From Streptomyces sp. 7-21 (GTDB lineage Bacteria > Actinomycetota > Actinomycetes > Streptomycetales > Streptomycetaceae): DNA of 64,000 nt. Shown here one piece after another: positions 1 to 9,827 of this stretch. Within the stretch, counting starts at the first letter, position 1. Every line of letters begins with the position of its first letter. The DNA lies in the NCBI RefSeq assembly GCF_016741785.1, contig NZ_JAERRL010000002.1, positions 310,001 through 374,000 on the forward strand. Direction: 5' to 3'. The notes under the pieces are model-generated. The model ran no database searches. It saw only the letters and a list, made by a program, of their open reading frames with translations, and was not told the origin of the DNA. Both the position numbers and the translations under genes were made by a program.

Positions 1-325
1 CCGCCGTCCGCACGCCGTGGACGACGGCGCCGACGTCGCGGGACTCGTAGTAGTGGGTGCGGCCGAGGAACACCAGGGCCCGGCTGTCGCCGAGGACGTA
101 GGAGCGGACGGTGCCCGCGTGTCCCTGGACGGCCGGGGGCGGGAAGCCCGGCAGCTCGGTGACGCGGAACTCGGCCCGCGGCTCGCCGAGCGCGTCCGCC
201 GCGGGGACCCATCCCGAGCCCATGACAACGGCCACGTCGTGGCTGGCCTGACCGGTCAGTTCGCGCACCTTCGCGGCTGCCGCGCTGGCCTGCTGGGCGT
301 GGTGCTCGTTTCCTGAAGCGTTCAC
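1..325 (-). CDS. Purine-nucleoside phosphorylase, N-terminal part (cut by window edge)
   Basis: The first 108 residues of a trimeric-type purine nucleoside phosphorylase, which splits (deoxy)inosine or guanosine with phosphate into base and (deoxy)ribose-1-phosphate. Seen: a GTG start at 325, an early MGSGW phosphate-loop motif, an ELPGFP segment, a VQGHAG motif and GRTHYYE, all in the order usual for the family. The 3' end lies beyond position 1. It is divergent from the quinone reductase at 523. In streptomycetes these genes are neighbours, which supports both calls. The 197 bases between the starts should hold both promoters. Confidence 0.9.
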   Translation of the reverse strand, partial: MNASGNEHHAQQASAAAAKVRELTGQASHDVAVVMGSGWVPAADALGEPRAEFRVTELPGFPPPAVQGHAGTVRSYVLGDSRALVFLGRTHYYESRDVGAVVHGVRTA

Positions 326-522
326 GCGCCGAGCCTAACCAATACGTCCCTACGCGCGTAGACGGCCTCCGGGTTCCTTTCCGGCTCCTGGCGCGATCAC
401 GCCGTCGTGTACGCCGCGTACAGCCCCGCGGAGACGGGCGCTGACCCCGTCCCCGGCCCGTTCTCCCGGGGCGCACGGCCCCCCTGCGCACGGTTCGCGG
501 GGCCGTGCGGGACACTGGAAAC

Positions 523-1962
523 GTGACTCGAATCGTGATCATTGGCGGCGGTCCCGGCGGCTACGAGGCAGCGCTGGTGGCGGCGCAGCTTGGCGCGGAG
601 GTAACCGTCGTGGATCGCGACGGGCTCGGCGGGGCGTCGGTGCTGACGGACTGCGTTCCCTCCAAGACCCTCATCGCCACGGCCGAGGTGATGACCGGCT
701 TCGACTCCTCGCACGAGGAGCTGGGCATAGAGATCGACCACGACGGCGACGGCATCGGCGACGAGGTGCGCGGCATCGGCGTGGACCTCGGCAAGGTCAA
801 CCGCCGGGTCAAGCGCCTGGCGCTGGCGCAGTCGGAGGACATCATGGCCTCCGTCACCCGCGCCGGCGTGCGGGTGGTGCGGGGGCGCGGCCGGATCCGG
901 CCGGGGCAGGCCCCCGACGGCACGCGCACGGTCGAGGCCGAACTCGCCGACGGCGGCACCGCCGAGCTGGCGGCCGACGGCGTGCTGATCGCCACCGGCG
1001 GCCACCCCAGGGAGCTGCCCGACGCGCGGCCCGACGGCGAGCGGATCCTGACCTGGACGCAGGTCTACGACCTCCAGGAGCTGCCGCGCGAGCTGATCGT
1101 CGTCGGCTCCGGGGTCACCGGCGCGGAGTTCGCGGGCGCCTACCAGGCGCTCGGCTCGCGGGTGACGCTGGTCTCCTCGCGCGACCGCGTGCTGCCGGGC
1201 GAGGACCCGGACGCCGCTGCCGTGCTGGAGGACGTCTTCCGCCGCCGCGGGATGAACGTCATGTCCCGCTCCCGGGCCGCCGCCGCCAAGCGGAACGGCG
1301 ACACGGTGGAGGTGACGCTGACCGACGGCCGCGTCATCACCGGCAGCCACTGCCTGATGGCGGTCGGCGCGGTGCCCAACACCCAGGACATGGGGCTGGA
1401 AGAGGCCGGGGTACAGCTGACGGACTCCGGCCACATCGTCACCGACAAGGTCTCCCGCACCACCGCTCCCGGCATCTACGCGGCGGGCGACTGCACCGGC
1501 GTGCTGGCGCTGGCGTCGGTGGCCGCGATGCAGGGCCGCATCGCCATGTACCACTTCCTCGGCGACGCGGTCGCCCCGCTGGATCTGAAGACGGTCTCGG
1601 CCAACGTCTTCACCGACCCCGAGATCGCCACCGTCGGCTACTCCCAGGCCGACGTGGACGAGGGGCGGATCGACGCCCGGGTGGTGAAGCTGCCGCTGCT
1701 GCGGAACCCGCGGGCCAAGATGCAGGGCGTACGGGACGGCTTCGTGAAGCTGATCTGCCGTCCCGGCACCGGCATCGTCGTCGGCGGCGTGGTCGTGGCG
1801 CCGCGCGCCAGCGAGCTCATCCATCCGATTTCGATCGCCGTGGACAACAGTCTGACGGTGGAACAGATCGCAAAGGCGTTCACCGTGTACCCGTCTCTGT
1901 CCGGGTCGATCGCGGAGGCCGCGCGGCAGCTCCACACGCGGAAAACCGCCGAGGAACAGTAG
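523..1962 (+). CDS. NAD(P)H dehydrogenase (quinone), LpdA-like flavoprotein
   Basis: A two-dinucleotide-binding-domain flavoprotein of the pyridine nucleotide-disulfide reductase class I fold, about 479 residues. The FAD motif GGGPGG is at residues 8-13, and a second NAD(P) Rossmann motif (VGSGVTGAEF) is near 200. The usual redox pair CxxxxC is broken: the site reads GGASVLTDCVPSK, with a single Cys. The C-terminal His-Glu dyad (HPTxxE) is replaced by YPSLSGS. These changes are known for the mycobacterial LpdA (Rv3303c) group, which reduces quinones rather than lipoamide. GTG 523 was chosen over GTG 505 because a GGAA site lies just before it and the FAD loop then starts at the expected distance. 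Confidence 0.85.
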   Translation: MTRIVIIGGGPGGYEAALVAAQLGAEVTVVDRDGLGGASVLTDCVPSKTLIATAEVMTGFDSSHEELGIEIDHDGDGIGDEVRGIGVDLGKVNRRVKRLALAQSEDIMASVTRAGVRVVRGRGRIRPGQAPDGTRTVEAELADGGTAELAADGVLIATGGHPRELPDARPDGERILTWTQVYDLQELPRELIVVGSGVTGAEFAGAYQALGSRVTLVSSRDRVLPGEDPDAAAVLEDVFRRRGMNVMSRSRAAAAKRNGDTVEVTLTDGRVITGSHCLMAVGAVPNTQDMGLEEAGVQLTDSGHIVTDKVSRTTAPGIYAAGDCTGVLALASVAAMQGRIAMYHFLGDAVAPLDLKTVSANVFTDPEIATVGYSQADVDEGRIDARVVKLPLLRNPRAKMQGVRDGFVKLICRPGTGIVVGGVVVAPRASELIHPISIAVDNSLTVEQIAKAFTVYPSLSGSIAEAARQLHTRKTAEEQ

Positions 1963-2094
1963 GCACTGGTCAGCGCGGGGCTCACACGGGTGCGCGCGGG
2001 GCGTATATCACGCCGGGGGCGTGCACGCAGACAACTTCGGTAATTCCAGGGAAGCGGCTGAAAGCAGACGGTCGTAGGGGTTACTGTCGGTTCC

Positions 2095-3081
2095 GTGTTC
2101 GCTGCTGAACGTCGTCAGATGATCCTTGAGATGGTGCGAGCCAACGGAGCCGTGTCGCTCCGCGAACTCGCCCGCGTTGTCCAGACCTCCGAAGTGACCG
2201 TGCGGCGCGATGTGCGCGCCCTGGAGGCGGAAGGACTGCTGGACCGCAGACACGGTGGCGCGGTCCTGCCCGGGGGCTTCACCCGGGAAGCCGGATTCCC
2301 TCAGCGGGCGATGGCCGCCACCGCTGAGAAGACCGCGATCGCCGAGGTGGCCGCCGGGCTGGTGCGCGACGGCGAGGCCGTCGTCGTCGGCGCTGGCACC
2401 ACGACGCAGGAGCTGGCCCGCCGCCTCGCGCGCGTGCCGGGGCTCACCGTCGTGACCAACTCCCTGCTCGTGGCGCAGGCGCTGGCCCACGCCAACCGCG
2501 TCGAAGTCGTCATGACCGGCGGCACGCTGCGCGGCTCCAACTACGCGCTGGTGGGCAGCGGCGCCGAGCAGTCGCTCCAGGGGCTGCGCGTCAGCCGGGC
2601 GTTCCTGTCCGGCGCCGGGCTCACGGCCGAACGCGGCCTGTCCACCCCCAACATGCTGGCCGCCAGCGTCGACCGGGCGCTGGTGCGCGCGGCGGCCGAG
2701 GTCATCGTGCTCGCCGACCACACCAAGATCGGCACCGACACGATGTTCCAGACGGTGCCGCCGGACCAGATCGACCACCTGGTCACCGACCAGCCGTCGA
2801 CCGAGTCCGAGCGGGGCGCCGCCCAGCTGGAGGCGCTCGCCGAGCGCGGCGTGCGGATCTCCGTGGCGGGTGGCCAGGGCACGGCGCCCGGCCGCGTCGG
2901 CCCGGCAGCCGAGCGGCCCGAACGCGCCGACCGGGCGCCGGAGCGGGGTGACCGCGCCGAGCGGGCCGACCGGGGAGAGCCCCGGGCGCCGGAGCGGGGC
3001 GCCGACGGCCCGCCGCAGCGCCGCGACCTCGCCGTGCCGGGCCCGCGCCGCGTCGTCGGGCAGGTGCCAGGCCGCCGGTGA
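2095..3081 (+). CDS. DeoR/GlpR-family transcriptional regulator with charged C-terminal tail
   Basis: About 328 residues. The N-terminal winged helix (residues about 5-60, SLRELARVVQTSEVTVRRD) is followed by the DeoR sensor domain (about 75-240), which binds phosphosugar-type ligands in this family and contains the VGAGTT, MTGG and ERGLSTPN segments. The body ends near residue 260. The last 65 residues are an unusual Arg/Glu/Asp/Pro-rich tail with imperfect ERADR, ERGDR and APERG repeats that are not part of the fold. The ligand cannot be told from sequence. It converges on the biotin carboxylase gene across a strong terminator. Confidence 0.85.
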   Translation: MFAAERRQMILEMVRANGAVSLRELARVVQTSEVTVRRDVRALEAEGLLDRRHGGAVLPGGFTREAGFPQRAMAATAEKTAIAEVAAGLVRDGEAVVVGAGTTTQELARRLARVPGLTVVTNSLLVAQALAHANRVEVVMTGGTLRGSNYALVGSGAEQSLQGLRVSRAFLSGAGLTAERGLSTPNMLAASVDRALVRAAAEVIVLADHTKIGTDTMFQTVPPDQIDHLVTDQPSTESERGAAQLEALAERGVRISVAGGQGTAPGRVGPAAERPERADRAPERGDRAERADRGEPRAPERGADGPPQRRDLAVPGPRRVVGQVPGRR

Positions 3082-3169
3082 CCGGTGCGGCGCGGCCCGC
3101 GGCCCACCGGCAGGCGGGCCGCGCCTCCCGGGACGCTGGCGGCGGATCAGCGCGGGCAGGACACGGAAA

Positions 3170-3200
3170 GGCGCCCCCCGCCCGTGGGACGGGGGGCGCC
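3170..3200. terminator. Bidirectional intrinsic terminator
   Basis: Perfect 11-bp G+C stem (3170-3180 with 3190-3200) and a 9-base loop. It lies between the convergent DeoR and acyl-CoA carboxylase genes, so it can serve both strands. No U-tract, as usual for actinobacteria. Confidence 0.8.
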
Positions 3201-3232
3201 TGGCCGCGCGACCGGCGCGCCGGCCGGCGGTG

Positions 3233-5011
3233 TCAGTCCTTGATCTCGCAGATGACGGCGCCCGCCGAGACCGAGCCGCCCACCTCGGCCTTCAGGCCGC
3301 TGATGGTGCCCGAGCGGTGGGCGTTGATGGGCTGCTCCATCTTCATCGCCTCCAGCACGACCACCAGGTCCCCCTCGGCGACCTGCTGGCCGTCCTCGAC
3401 GGCGACCTTCACGATCGTGCCCTGCATCGGCGAGGCCAGCGCGTTGCCCGAGACGGTGCTCGCCGCGCGCCGCCCCGCGCGCCGCCGCGCGGGCTTGGCG
3501 CCCCCGGCGACGGCCGCGCGCGCCAGCGGCATCGCCAGCGTCGCGGGCAGTGAGACCTCCAGCCGCTTGCCGCCCACCTCGACCACGACGGTCTCGCGCG
3601 GCGCGGCGTCGCCCTCCTCGGGTCCGGCCGGGGCGCCGAAGGGCTTCAGCGGGTTGCTGAACTCCGTCTCGATCCACCGGGTGTGGACGTCGAACGGCTG
3701 GCCCTCGCGGCCGTTCACCTCCGGGGCGAAGGCCGGGTCGGTCACCACGAGCTGGTGGAACGGGATCGCCGTCGCCATGCCCTCGACCCGGAACTCCCGC
3801 AGCGCGCGGGCCGCCCGCTGGAGCGCCTGCTTGCGGTCGGCGCCCGTGACGATCAGCTTCGCCAGCAGCGAGTCCCACGCCGGGCCGATCACCGAGCCGC
3901 TCTCCACGCCCGCGTCGAGCCGCACGCCCGGGCCGCTGGGCGGCGCGAAGGTCGTGACCGTGCCGGGAGCGGGCAGGAAGTTGCGGCCCGGGTCCTCGCC
4001 GTTGATGCGGAACTCGATGGAGTGGCCGCGCACCGGCGGGTCGTCGTAGCCCAGCTCCTCGCCCTCGGCGATCCGGAACATCTCGCGCACCAGGTCGATC
4101 CCCGTGACCTCCTCGGTCACCGGGTGCTCCACCTGGAGGCGGGTGTTGACCTCGAGGAAGGAGATCGTGCCGTCCTGGCCGACGAGGAACTCGCAGGTGC
4201 CCGCGCCGACGTAGCCCGCCTCGCGCAGGATCGCCTTGGAGGCGCGGTACAGCTCGGCGTTCTGCTCGGGCGTCAGGTAGGGGGCGGGCGCCTCCTCGAC
4301 GAGCTTCTGGTGCCGCCGCTGGAGCGAGCAGTCCCGGGTGGAGACCACGACCACGTTGCCGTGCTTGTCGGCCAGGCACTGCGTCTCCACGTGGCGCGGG
4401 CGGTCGAGGTAGCGCTCCACGAAGCACTCGCCGCGGCCGAACGCCACCTGCGCCTCGCGGACGGCCGAGTCGTACAGCTCCGGGATCTCCTCCAGCGTGC
4501 GGGCCACCTTCAGGCCGCGCCCCCCGCCGCCGAAGGCCGCCTTGATCGCGATCGGCAGGCCGTGCTCGCGGGCGAACGCGATGACCTCGTCGGTGCCGGA
4601 CACCGGGTCCTTGGTGCCCGCGACGAGCGGGGCGCCCGCGCGCTGCGCGATGTGCCGGGCGGCCACCTTGTCGCCGAGCGCCCGGATGGCGGCGGGCGGC
4701 GGGCCGATCCAGGTCAGGCCCGCGTCGATGACGGCCTGCGCGAAGTCGGCGTTCTCCGACAGGAATCCGTAGCCGGGGTGCACGGCGTCGGCGCCCGCGT
4801 CGGCGGCGGCCTTGAGTACCTTGTCGATGTCGAGATAGCTGGTGGCCGGGGTGTCACCGCCGAGGGCGAACGCCTCATCGGCTGCCCGGACGTGGACGGC
4901 GTCCCGGTCCGGGTCGGCGTAGACGGCGACGCTGGCGATGCCGGCGTCCCGGCAGGCCCTGGCGACGCGAACGGCGATTTCGCCACGGTTGGCGATGAGC
5001 ACCTTGCGCAC
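3233..5011 (-). CDS. accA2: Acyl-CoA carboxylase alpha subunit: biotin carboxylase plus biotin carrier (AccA2-like)
   Basis: 592 residues. An N-terminal biotin carboxylase (ATP-grasp loop [10 protein letters not shown] near 160, [14 protein letters not shown] near 290) is followed by a linker rich in Ala/Arg and a C-terminal biotinyl domain with EAMKMEQ. The biotinylated Lys is residue 557. The subunit carboxylates its own biotin with bicarbonate and ATP, and the beta subunit (6959-8566) passes the carboxyl group to acyl-CoA. GTG start at 5011 follows AGGAAGGAG. In streptomycetes AccA2 is the shared alpha subunit for the PccB and AccB complexes. The biotin ligase is 3.8 kb away. Confidence 0.93.
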   Translation of the reverse strand: MRKVLIANRGEIAVRVARACRDAGIASVAVYADPDRDAVHVRAADEAFALGGDTPATSYLDIDKVLKAAADAGADAVHPGYGFLSENADFAQAVIDAGLTWIGPPPAAIRALGDKVAARHIAQRAGAPLVAGTKDPVSGTDEVIAFAREHGLPIAIKAAFGGGGRGLKVARTLEEIPELYDSAVREAQVAFGRGECFVERYLDRPRHVETQCLADKHGNVVVVSTRDCSLQRRHQKLVEEAPAPYLTPEQNAELYRASKAILREAGYVGAGTCEFLVGQDGTISFLEVNTRLQVEHPVTEEVTGIDLVREMFRIAEGEELGYDDPPVRGHSIEFRINGEDPGRNFLPAPGTVTTFAPPSGPGVRLDAGVESGSVIGPAWDSLLAKLIVTGADRKQALQRAARALREFRVEGMATAIPFHQLVVTDPAFAPEVNGREGQPFDVHTRWIETEFSNPLKPFGAPAGPEEGDAAPRETVVVEVGGKRLEVSLPATLAMPLARAAVAGGAKPARRRAGRRAASTVSGNALASPMQGTIVKVAVEDGQQVAEGDLVVVLEAMKMEQPINAHRSGTISGLKAEVGGSVSAGAVICEIKD

Positions 5012-5388
5012 GATGGCTCCTTCCTCGGAACAAGGCGAGTTTAGGTACTAGCGACACCTTGCAACGAGTCGCCCACATGGGTGACCGCGCGCAAGCGGAG
5101 GGTGAGCGACGGTTAGCGGTGTCCGCGCGAACCGCTGGTGGCCTTGCAAAACCACGGTACGCGCCGGGTTGGCGTCTGCCACGGCGTTGGTCCAAGGCTG
5201 CTGGAATACAGGCACCCCATCACAGCGCTCGGGAATGGGCATTGTGGGGTTCCGCCAATATCGGGGGCCGAACTTTGCGTGCCGCGCCTCCGCTGGCCCG
5301 GCGGTCCGCCCAGCCGCCCCGCGCGGCGGCGCACCCGCCGCTGCCGCCCGTGCGCGAGGTCTTGCCCAGTCCTTTACCCGGCAGTAAC
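5012..5388. other. Divergent intergenic region
   Basis: 377 bases between the divergent biotin carboxylase and a small membrane-protein gene. The carboxylase ribosome site is at the left edge. On the minus strand a TTGCAA element sits 15 bases before TAAACT, a possible but poorly spaced -35/-10 pair for the carboxylase. Open frames here are not convincing. No repeat or RNA fold stands out. Confidence 0.4.
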
Positions 5389-5895
5389 GTGCGCCCCGTG
5401 AACCGGGGCAGACGAAGCGTGGCCGCGATAACGGCGGCCCTCGTCATCGGCGGCGCGGTGGTGCTCGGCACCGTGCATCTCGTCCTCGGCATGGCCGCGG
5501 ACCGCCAGCAGATGTCCGTGGCCGGGATCTCCCCGGCCACGATGAGCGTGTCCGCCTGGTCGGCCGGTGCCGTGCTGGCCGCCTTCCTGCTGCTGTGCGC
5601 CGCGCTGCTGCTGCGCACCGCGCTCACCGACCGGTCGCCCGCCCGGCTGGGCCGGGCGCTGCTGACGGGCGCCGCCGTGCTGCACGCGGCGCTCGCCGCG
5701 CTCGCCGTCGGGCTCGTCGGCTGGGGCGCCTTCGCCGCGCTGATCGCCGTGTTCGTCCTGCTGATGCTCACGCTGACGCTGTATCCGCCGGGCGGTGCGG
5801 CGCCGCGCCGCACGCCGTCCGTTCCCGCGTCAGACCCACAGGTCGGTCAGGGCGACGCCGGCCTTCGCGAGCAGGCGGCGCAGCAGCGGCAGTGA
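5389..5895 (+). CDS. Conserved small membrane protein of unknown function
   Basis: About 168 residues with four predicted membrane segments (roughly residues 11-32, 50-75, 88-110, 112-132) and a polar C-terminal tail. I do not recognise a named domain. A protein of this kind lies between accA2 and maf in streptomycetes. Start is uncertain: GTG 5389 and GTG 5398 are both in frame and neither has a clear ribosome site, so the message may be leaderless. The last 66 bases overlap the 3' end of the convergent maf gene, so the tail is coded on both strands. Confidence 0.6.
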   Translation: MRPVNRGRRSVAAITAALVIGGAVVLGTVHLVLGMAADRQQMSVAGISPATMSVSAWSAGAVLAAFLLLCAALLLRTALTDRSPARLGRALLTGAAVLHAALAALAVGLVGWGAFAALIAVFVLLMLTLTLYPPGGAAPRRTPSVPASDPQVGQGDAGLREQAAQQRQ

Positions 5896-6444
5896 CAGGC
5901 CGATCACGTTGCCCGCGTCCCCGTCGATACCGTCCAGGAACGGCGCGGCCCGCCCGTCGAGGGTGAACGCGCCCGCGACATGGAGGGGTTCGCCGGTCGC
6001 GACGTAGGCGGCGATCTCCGCGTCGCTGGGCTCACCGAACCGGACGGTCGTGGACGCCACCGCCGTCTCGCGGTGGCCGCTGGCGGTGTCGACCAGGCAG
6101 TGCCCGGTGTGCAGCACGCCCGCGCGTCCGCGCATCGCCTTCCAGCGGGCCGTGGCCTCCTCGGCGCTGGCGGGCTTGCCGAGCGCCTCGCCGCCGAACT
6201 CCAGCAGCGAGTCGCACCCGACGACCAGCGCGCCCGCCGCCTCCGGGCGGGCAGCCACCGCCGTGGCCTTGGCCTCGGCGAGCGCCGCGGCCAGGCCGGT
6301 GGGCGTCGGGGCGCTGATCGCGTCCTCATCGACGCCGCTGACGACGACCTCGGGGGCGAGGCCCGCCTGCCGCAGCAGGCCGAGGCGGGCGGGCGAGGCG
6401 GAGGCGAGCACGAGCCGCCGCGCCGGGCTGGAAGTACCGCTCAT
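5830..6444 (-). CDS. maf: Maf-family nucleoside triphosphate pyrophosphatase
   Basis: 204 residues. The family hydrolyses non-canonical or modified nucleoside triphosphates to monophosphates and pyrophosphate in the cytoplasm. Seen: the N-terminal LASASPAR substrate motif, VGCDS with the family Asp, and the C-terminal [12 protein letters not shown] segment. ATG 6444 puts the LASASP motif about ten residues in, as in the family. A longer frame to 6498 would run into the small gene upstream. It sits in the order accE, small membrane protein, maf on the minus strand, so it may be cotranscribed with the carboxylase genes. Confidence 0.85.
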   Translation of the reverse strand: MSGTSSPARRLVLASASPARLGLLRQAGLAPEVVVSGVDEDAISAPTPTGLAAALAEAKATAVAARPEAAGALVVGCDSLLEFGGEALGKPASAEEATARWKAMRGRAGVLHTGHCLVDTASGHRETAVASTTVRFGEPSDAEIAAYVATGEPLHVAGAFTLDGRAAPFLDGIDGDAGNVIGLSLPLLRRLLAKAGVALTDLWV

Positions 6445-6488
6445 GGCAGGCGAGCCTACGGCCTTGGGCCGGACGCCTGGGCCGCGGG

Positions 6489-6617
6489 TCAGCGCCACAG
6501 CACCAGCAGGGCGGCCGCCACCATGGCGGCGGCCAGCACCCAGCTCGCGCGGCGCAGTTTCCGGGCGGTGGCGCGGGGCACGTCATCGGGCTCCCGGCGC
6601 AGGTCGGACCACAGCAT
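6489..6617 (-). CDS. Very small membrane protein resembling MmpB
   Basis: 42 residues: a short polar N-terminus beginning MLWSD, then one hydrophobic helix (about residues 24-41) ending at the terminus. Position between maf and accE and the MLWSD start match the small morphogenic membrane protein MmpB annotated in streptomycetes. I recall that family only by its start and location, so the name is tentative. It is separated from the Maf start by 44 bases and lies on the same strand as accE. Confidence 0.6.
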   Translation of the reverse strand: MLWSDLRREPDDVPRATARKLRRASWVLAAAMVAAALLVLWR

Positions 6618-6682
6618 GCGCCCGATCCTGCCCGCCGGGCGGCGGGCACGCCTGAGTACGCGTACTCAGATTGGTGCGGCGT

Positions 6683-6919
6683 TCAGGCCGGCCAGCAGCT
6701 CGCCCGCCACGCCCCGGGGCCCGGCGCGGGCAGCGGCCGGGGCAGCGTGCGCGCCGGATCGTGCCAGGCGCTCGGGCGCCGCCCCGCGCCGGCCTCGGCG
6801 CGGGCGGCCTCGCGGGCCAGGGCGGCCGCGCGCGCCCGCACCACCGCCACGGCCGCCGCCAGCTCCTCCGGCGTCGGCCGTCCCCGCACGACCCTTATCT
6901 CCTCCACGATCTCCTCCAC
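6683..6919 (-). CDS. accE: Acyl-CoA carboxylase epsilon subunit (AccE/PccE-like)
   Basis: 78 residues. The N-terminus (IRVVRGRPTPEELAA) and the Trp-rich C-terminus (WHDPARTLP then GPGAWRASCWPA) are the signature of the small epsilon subunit that stabilises actinobacterial acyl-CoA carboxylase complexes. The middle is a helical Ala/Arg stretch. GTG start at 6919 has a strong GGAGGAGG site. It lies 39 bases downstream of the beta-subunit gene, so the two form an operon. Confidence 0.88.
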   Translation of the reverse strand: MEEIVEEIRVVRGRPTPEELAAAVAVVRARAAALAREAARAEAGAGRRPSAWHDPARTLPRPLPAPGPGAWRASCWPA

Positions 6920-6958
6920 GCGTCCTCCTCCGTGCCGTCCCTCCCGCCCGCCGGGGAC

Positions 6959-8566
6959 CTACAGGGGAATGTTCCCGTGCTTCTTGGGGGGCAGCTGCTC
7001 ACGCTTGGTACGCAGGGCACGCAGCCCCTTCACGATCTGCTGGCGCGTCTGCGAGGGCCGGATCACGGCGTCCACGTAGCCGCGCTCGGCCGCCGCGTAG
7101 GGGTTGAGGAGAGTGTCCTCATACTCCTGCTGGAGCCGCAGGCGTTCGGTCTCGCGCTCGTCGGCGTCGTCGATGGCGGCGAGGCGGCGGCGGTGGAGGA
7201 TGTTCACCGCGCCCTGGGCGCCCATCACCGCGATCTGTGCGGTCGGCCACGCCAGGTTCAAATCCGCCCCCAGGTGCTTGGAGCCCATCACGTCGTAGGC
7301 ACCGCCGAACGCCTTGCGCGTGATCACCGTGATCAGCGGCACCGTCGCCTCCGCGTAGGCGAAGATCAGCTTGGCGCCGCGCCGGATGATGCCCTGGTAC
7401 TCCTGGTCCGTGCCCGGCAGGAAGCCGGGGACGTCCACGAACGTGAGCACCGGGAGGTTGAACGCGTCGCAGGTGCGCACGAACCGGGCCGCCTTCTCCG
7501 AGGCGTTGATGTCCAGGCAGCCCGCGAAGTGCATCGGCTGGTTGGCGACCACGCCCACCGGGTGGCCCTCCACCCGGCCGAAGCCGGTGACGATGTTGGG
7601 CGCGAACTGCGGCTGCGTCTCCAGGAAGTCCCGGTCGTCCAGCACCCGCTCAACCGCCTGCCGGATGTCGTACGGATGGTGGTCGGAATCGGGGATCAGG
7701 GTGTCCAGCTCCCGGTCGTCCTCGGTCACCGACAGCTCCGCCTCGACCGGGAAGACGGGCGGTTCGGACAGGTTGTTGGACGGCAGGTACGACAGCAGCG
7801 CCTTGACGTACTCCACCGCGTCCTTCTCGTCCGCCGCCATGTGGTGCGCCACCCCGGAGCGCGTGGCGTGCGTGCGGGCGCCGCCCAGCTCCTCGAAGCC
7901 GACCTCCTCGCCCGTCACCGTCTTGATCACGTCCGGACCGGTGATGAACATGTGCGACGTCTGGTCGACCATCACCGTGAAGTCCGTGATCGCGGGCGAG
8001 TACACGGCGCCGCCCGCGCACGGCCCGAGGATCAGCGAGATCTGCGGCACCACGCCTGAGGCGTGCACGTTCCGCCGGAAGATCTCCGCGAACAGGCCCA
8101 GCGCGACGACGCCTTCCTGGATGCGCGCCCCGCCGCCGTCGTTGATGGCGATGACGGGGCAGCCGGTCTTCATGGCGAAGTCCATGACCTTGACGATCTT
8201 CTCGCCGTACACCTCGCCCAGCGAGCCGCCGAAGACCGTGAAGTCCTGCGCGTACACGCACACCGGCCGGCCGTCCACCGTGCCGTAGCCCGTCACCACG
8301 CCGTCCCCGTACGGGCGGTTGTCCGCCATGCCGAAGCTGGTCGAGCGGTGCCGCGCGAACTCGTCGAGCTCCGTGAACGACCCCTCGTCCAGCAGCAGCG
8401 CCACCCGCTCCCGCGCCGTCAGCTTCCCCCGGGCGTGCTGCTTGGCGACGGCCCGCTCCGAGCCGGCGTGCGTCGCCTCCCTCACCCGCCGCTCGAAGTC
8501 GGCGATCTTGCCGGCGGTGGTGTGGGTGCCGGGCGGCGGGACATCCTGCTGGGACTGCTCGGGCAC
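6959..8566 (-). CDS. pccB: Propionyl-CoA carboxylase beta subunit (PccB)
   Basis: 535 residues, the carboxyltransferase half that moves CO2 from biotin to propionyl-CoA to give methylmalonyl-CoA, a polyketide and odd-chain precursor. Both crotonase-like halves are present, with glycine-rich loops ([41 protein letters not shown]). The residue after GGAY is Asp (425 here), the position where Asp versus Ile was reported to favour propionyl- over acetyl-CoA in Streptomyces PccB/AccB. GTG 8566 follows GAGGAGG at good spacing. It is followed by accE. Confidence 0.93.
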   Translation of the reverse strand: MPEQSQQDVPPPGTHTTAGKIADFERRVREATHAGSERAVAKQHARGKLTARERVALLLDEGSFTELDEFARHRSTSFGMADNRPYGDGVVTGYGTVDGRPVCVYAQDFTVFGGSLGEVYGEKIVKVMDFAMKTGCPVIAINDGGGARIQEGVVALGLFAEIFRRNVHASGVVPQISLILGPCAGGAVYSPAITDFTVMVDQTSHMFITGPDVIKTVTGEEVGFEELGGARTHATRSGVAHHMAADEKDAVEYVKALLSYLPSNNLSEPPVFPVEAELSVTEDDRELDTLIPDSDHHPYDIRQAVERVLDDRDFLETQPQFAPNIVTGFGRVEGHPVGVVANQPMHFAGCLDINASEKAARFVRTCDAFNLPVLTFVDVPGFLPGTDQEYQGIIRRGAKLIFAYAEATVPLITVITRKAFGGAYDVMGSKHLGADLNLAWPTAQIAVMGAQGAVNILHRRRLAAIDDADERETERLRLQQEYEDTLLNPYAAAERGYVDAVIRPSQTRQQIVKGLRALRTKREQLPPKKHGNIPL

Positions 8567-8596
8567 GGGCCGCGCCTCCTCGAAGGTCCGTCATGA

Positions 8597-8619
8597 CTCG
8601 GTACCGCGTGACTACCGAG
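8597..8619. promoter_or_regulatory. Inverted repeat in the pccB leader/promoter
   Basis: Perfect 7-bp arms CTCGGTA / TACCGAG with a 9-base spacer, 31 bases upstream of the pccB start and between two divergent promoters. It has the size of a repressor operator. No regulator is identified. Confidence 0.35.
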
Positions 8620-8784
8620 CCGTAGGGTAACGCTCCGTCGCCGGATCCGGGCCTGCCGTGTTGCTTACACCACTCCGGTCTCCCCGAGCCGCTCCCGAAC
8701 CGCTCTCGACACCGTGCCCGGGCCGCTGCCCCGGCGGCAGCCGCCCGTACCCGGCGCCCGCCCCGCCCGCTTAGGCTGACGGCC

Positions 8785-9645
8785 ATGAGTCCCCGATCGC
8801 GCTGGTCAGACCTGGAGAGGCCACCGCTCAACGCCGCCGCGCTGCGCACCGCACTGGTGCGGGAGGGCGGCCCCTACACCGGGCTGACGGTCACCGAGTC
8901 CACCGGCTCGACCAACGCCGACCTGCTGGCCGCCGCCCGCGCGGGCACCGCGCCCGCCGGCACCGTGCTGGTCGCCGAGGAGCAGACCTCGGGCCGCGGC
9001 AGGCTCGGCCGGGGCTGGAGCGCCCCGCCCCGCTCCGGCCTGTTCTTCTCGGTGCTGCTGGCGCCCGGGCCCGCCGTGCCCGCCGCGCGGTGGGGCTGGC
9101 TGCCGCTGCTCGCCGGGGTCGCCGCCGCCACCGCGCTGTCCCGCACCGCCGGGGTGGACACCGCCCTGAAGTGGCCGAACGACCTGCTGGTCACCGTGGA
9201 CGGCGAGGAGCGCAAGTTCGGCGGCATCCTCGCCGAGCGCACCGCCGGCCGGGACGGGGACCCCGCCGTCGTCCTCGGCATCGGCCTGAACGTCTCGCTG
9301 CGCGCCGAGGAGCTGCCGGTGCCGCACGCCGGCTCGCTGCGGCTGGCCGGCGCCCCGGTCCTCGACCGCGACCCGCTGCTGCGCGCCGTGCTCCGCTCCC
9401 TCGCCGACTGGTACACCCGGTGGGCGGACAGCGGCGGGGATCCCGCGGCCAGCGGGCTGGACGCGGCGTACGCGGCAGGCTGCGCCACCCTGGGCCGCCA
9501 GGTGCGCGCGGAGCTGCCCGGCGGCGCTGAGCTGCACGGGGAGGCCGCCGCCATCGACGGTGACGGCAGGATCGTGGTCGTCACCGGCGACGGCACGCGC
9601 CACCCGCTGGCGGCGGCTGACATCGTTCACCTCCGTGCGACGTGA
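8785..9645 (+). CDS. birA: Biotin--[acetyl-CoA-carboxylase] ligase
   Basis: 286 residues, mono-domain (no DNA-binding N-terminus) biotin protein ligase. It makes biotinyl-AMP and transfers biotin to the carrier Lys of acyl-CoA carboxylase alpha subunits. Seen: STNADLL, the adenylate loop SGRGRLGRGW around residue 72, the KWPNDLL motif and a C-terminal SH3-like domain. Divergent from pccB and close to its substrate gene at 3233. It lacks the repressor domain, so it should not autoregulate as E. coli BirA does. Confidence 0.92.
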   Translation: MSPRSRWSDLERPPLNAAALRTALVREGGPYTGLTVTESTGSTNADLLAAARAGTAPAGTVLVAEEQTSGRGRLGRGWSAPPRSGLFFSVLLAPGPAVPAARWGWLPLLAGVAAATALSRTAGVDTALKWPNDLLVTVDGEERKFGGILAERTAGRDGDPAVVLGIGLNVSLRAEELPVPHAGSLRLAGAPVLDRDPLLRAVLRSLADWYTRWADSGGDPAASGLDAAYAAGCATLGRQVRAELPGGAELHGEAAAIDGDGRIVVVTGDGTRHPLAAADIVHLRAT

Positions 9646-9827
9646 CACACGGCACACTGCCGTAGGGTGGTCACCGACCCGTCCGCGCGCCGCGCGCGGG
9701 CGGACCCCGGCCGGGACGTCGCCGTCCGGCGGGGGAGGCGGACAGGCGACGCCGCGCGTGAGCCGCGCGGACGAGCGGAACGGTAGGGCAGTGCACAGCG
9801 GAGGGAATCCCACCACGGAGGCCGGCG

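Noticed and set aside
505..522. GTG 505 as start of the quinone reductase
   Set aside because: It lacks a ribosome site and adds six residues before the FAD motif; GTG 523 has GGAA at proper distance.
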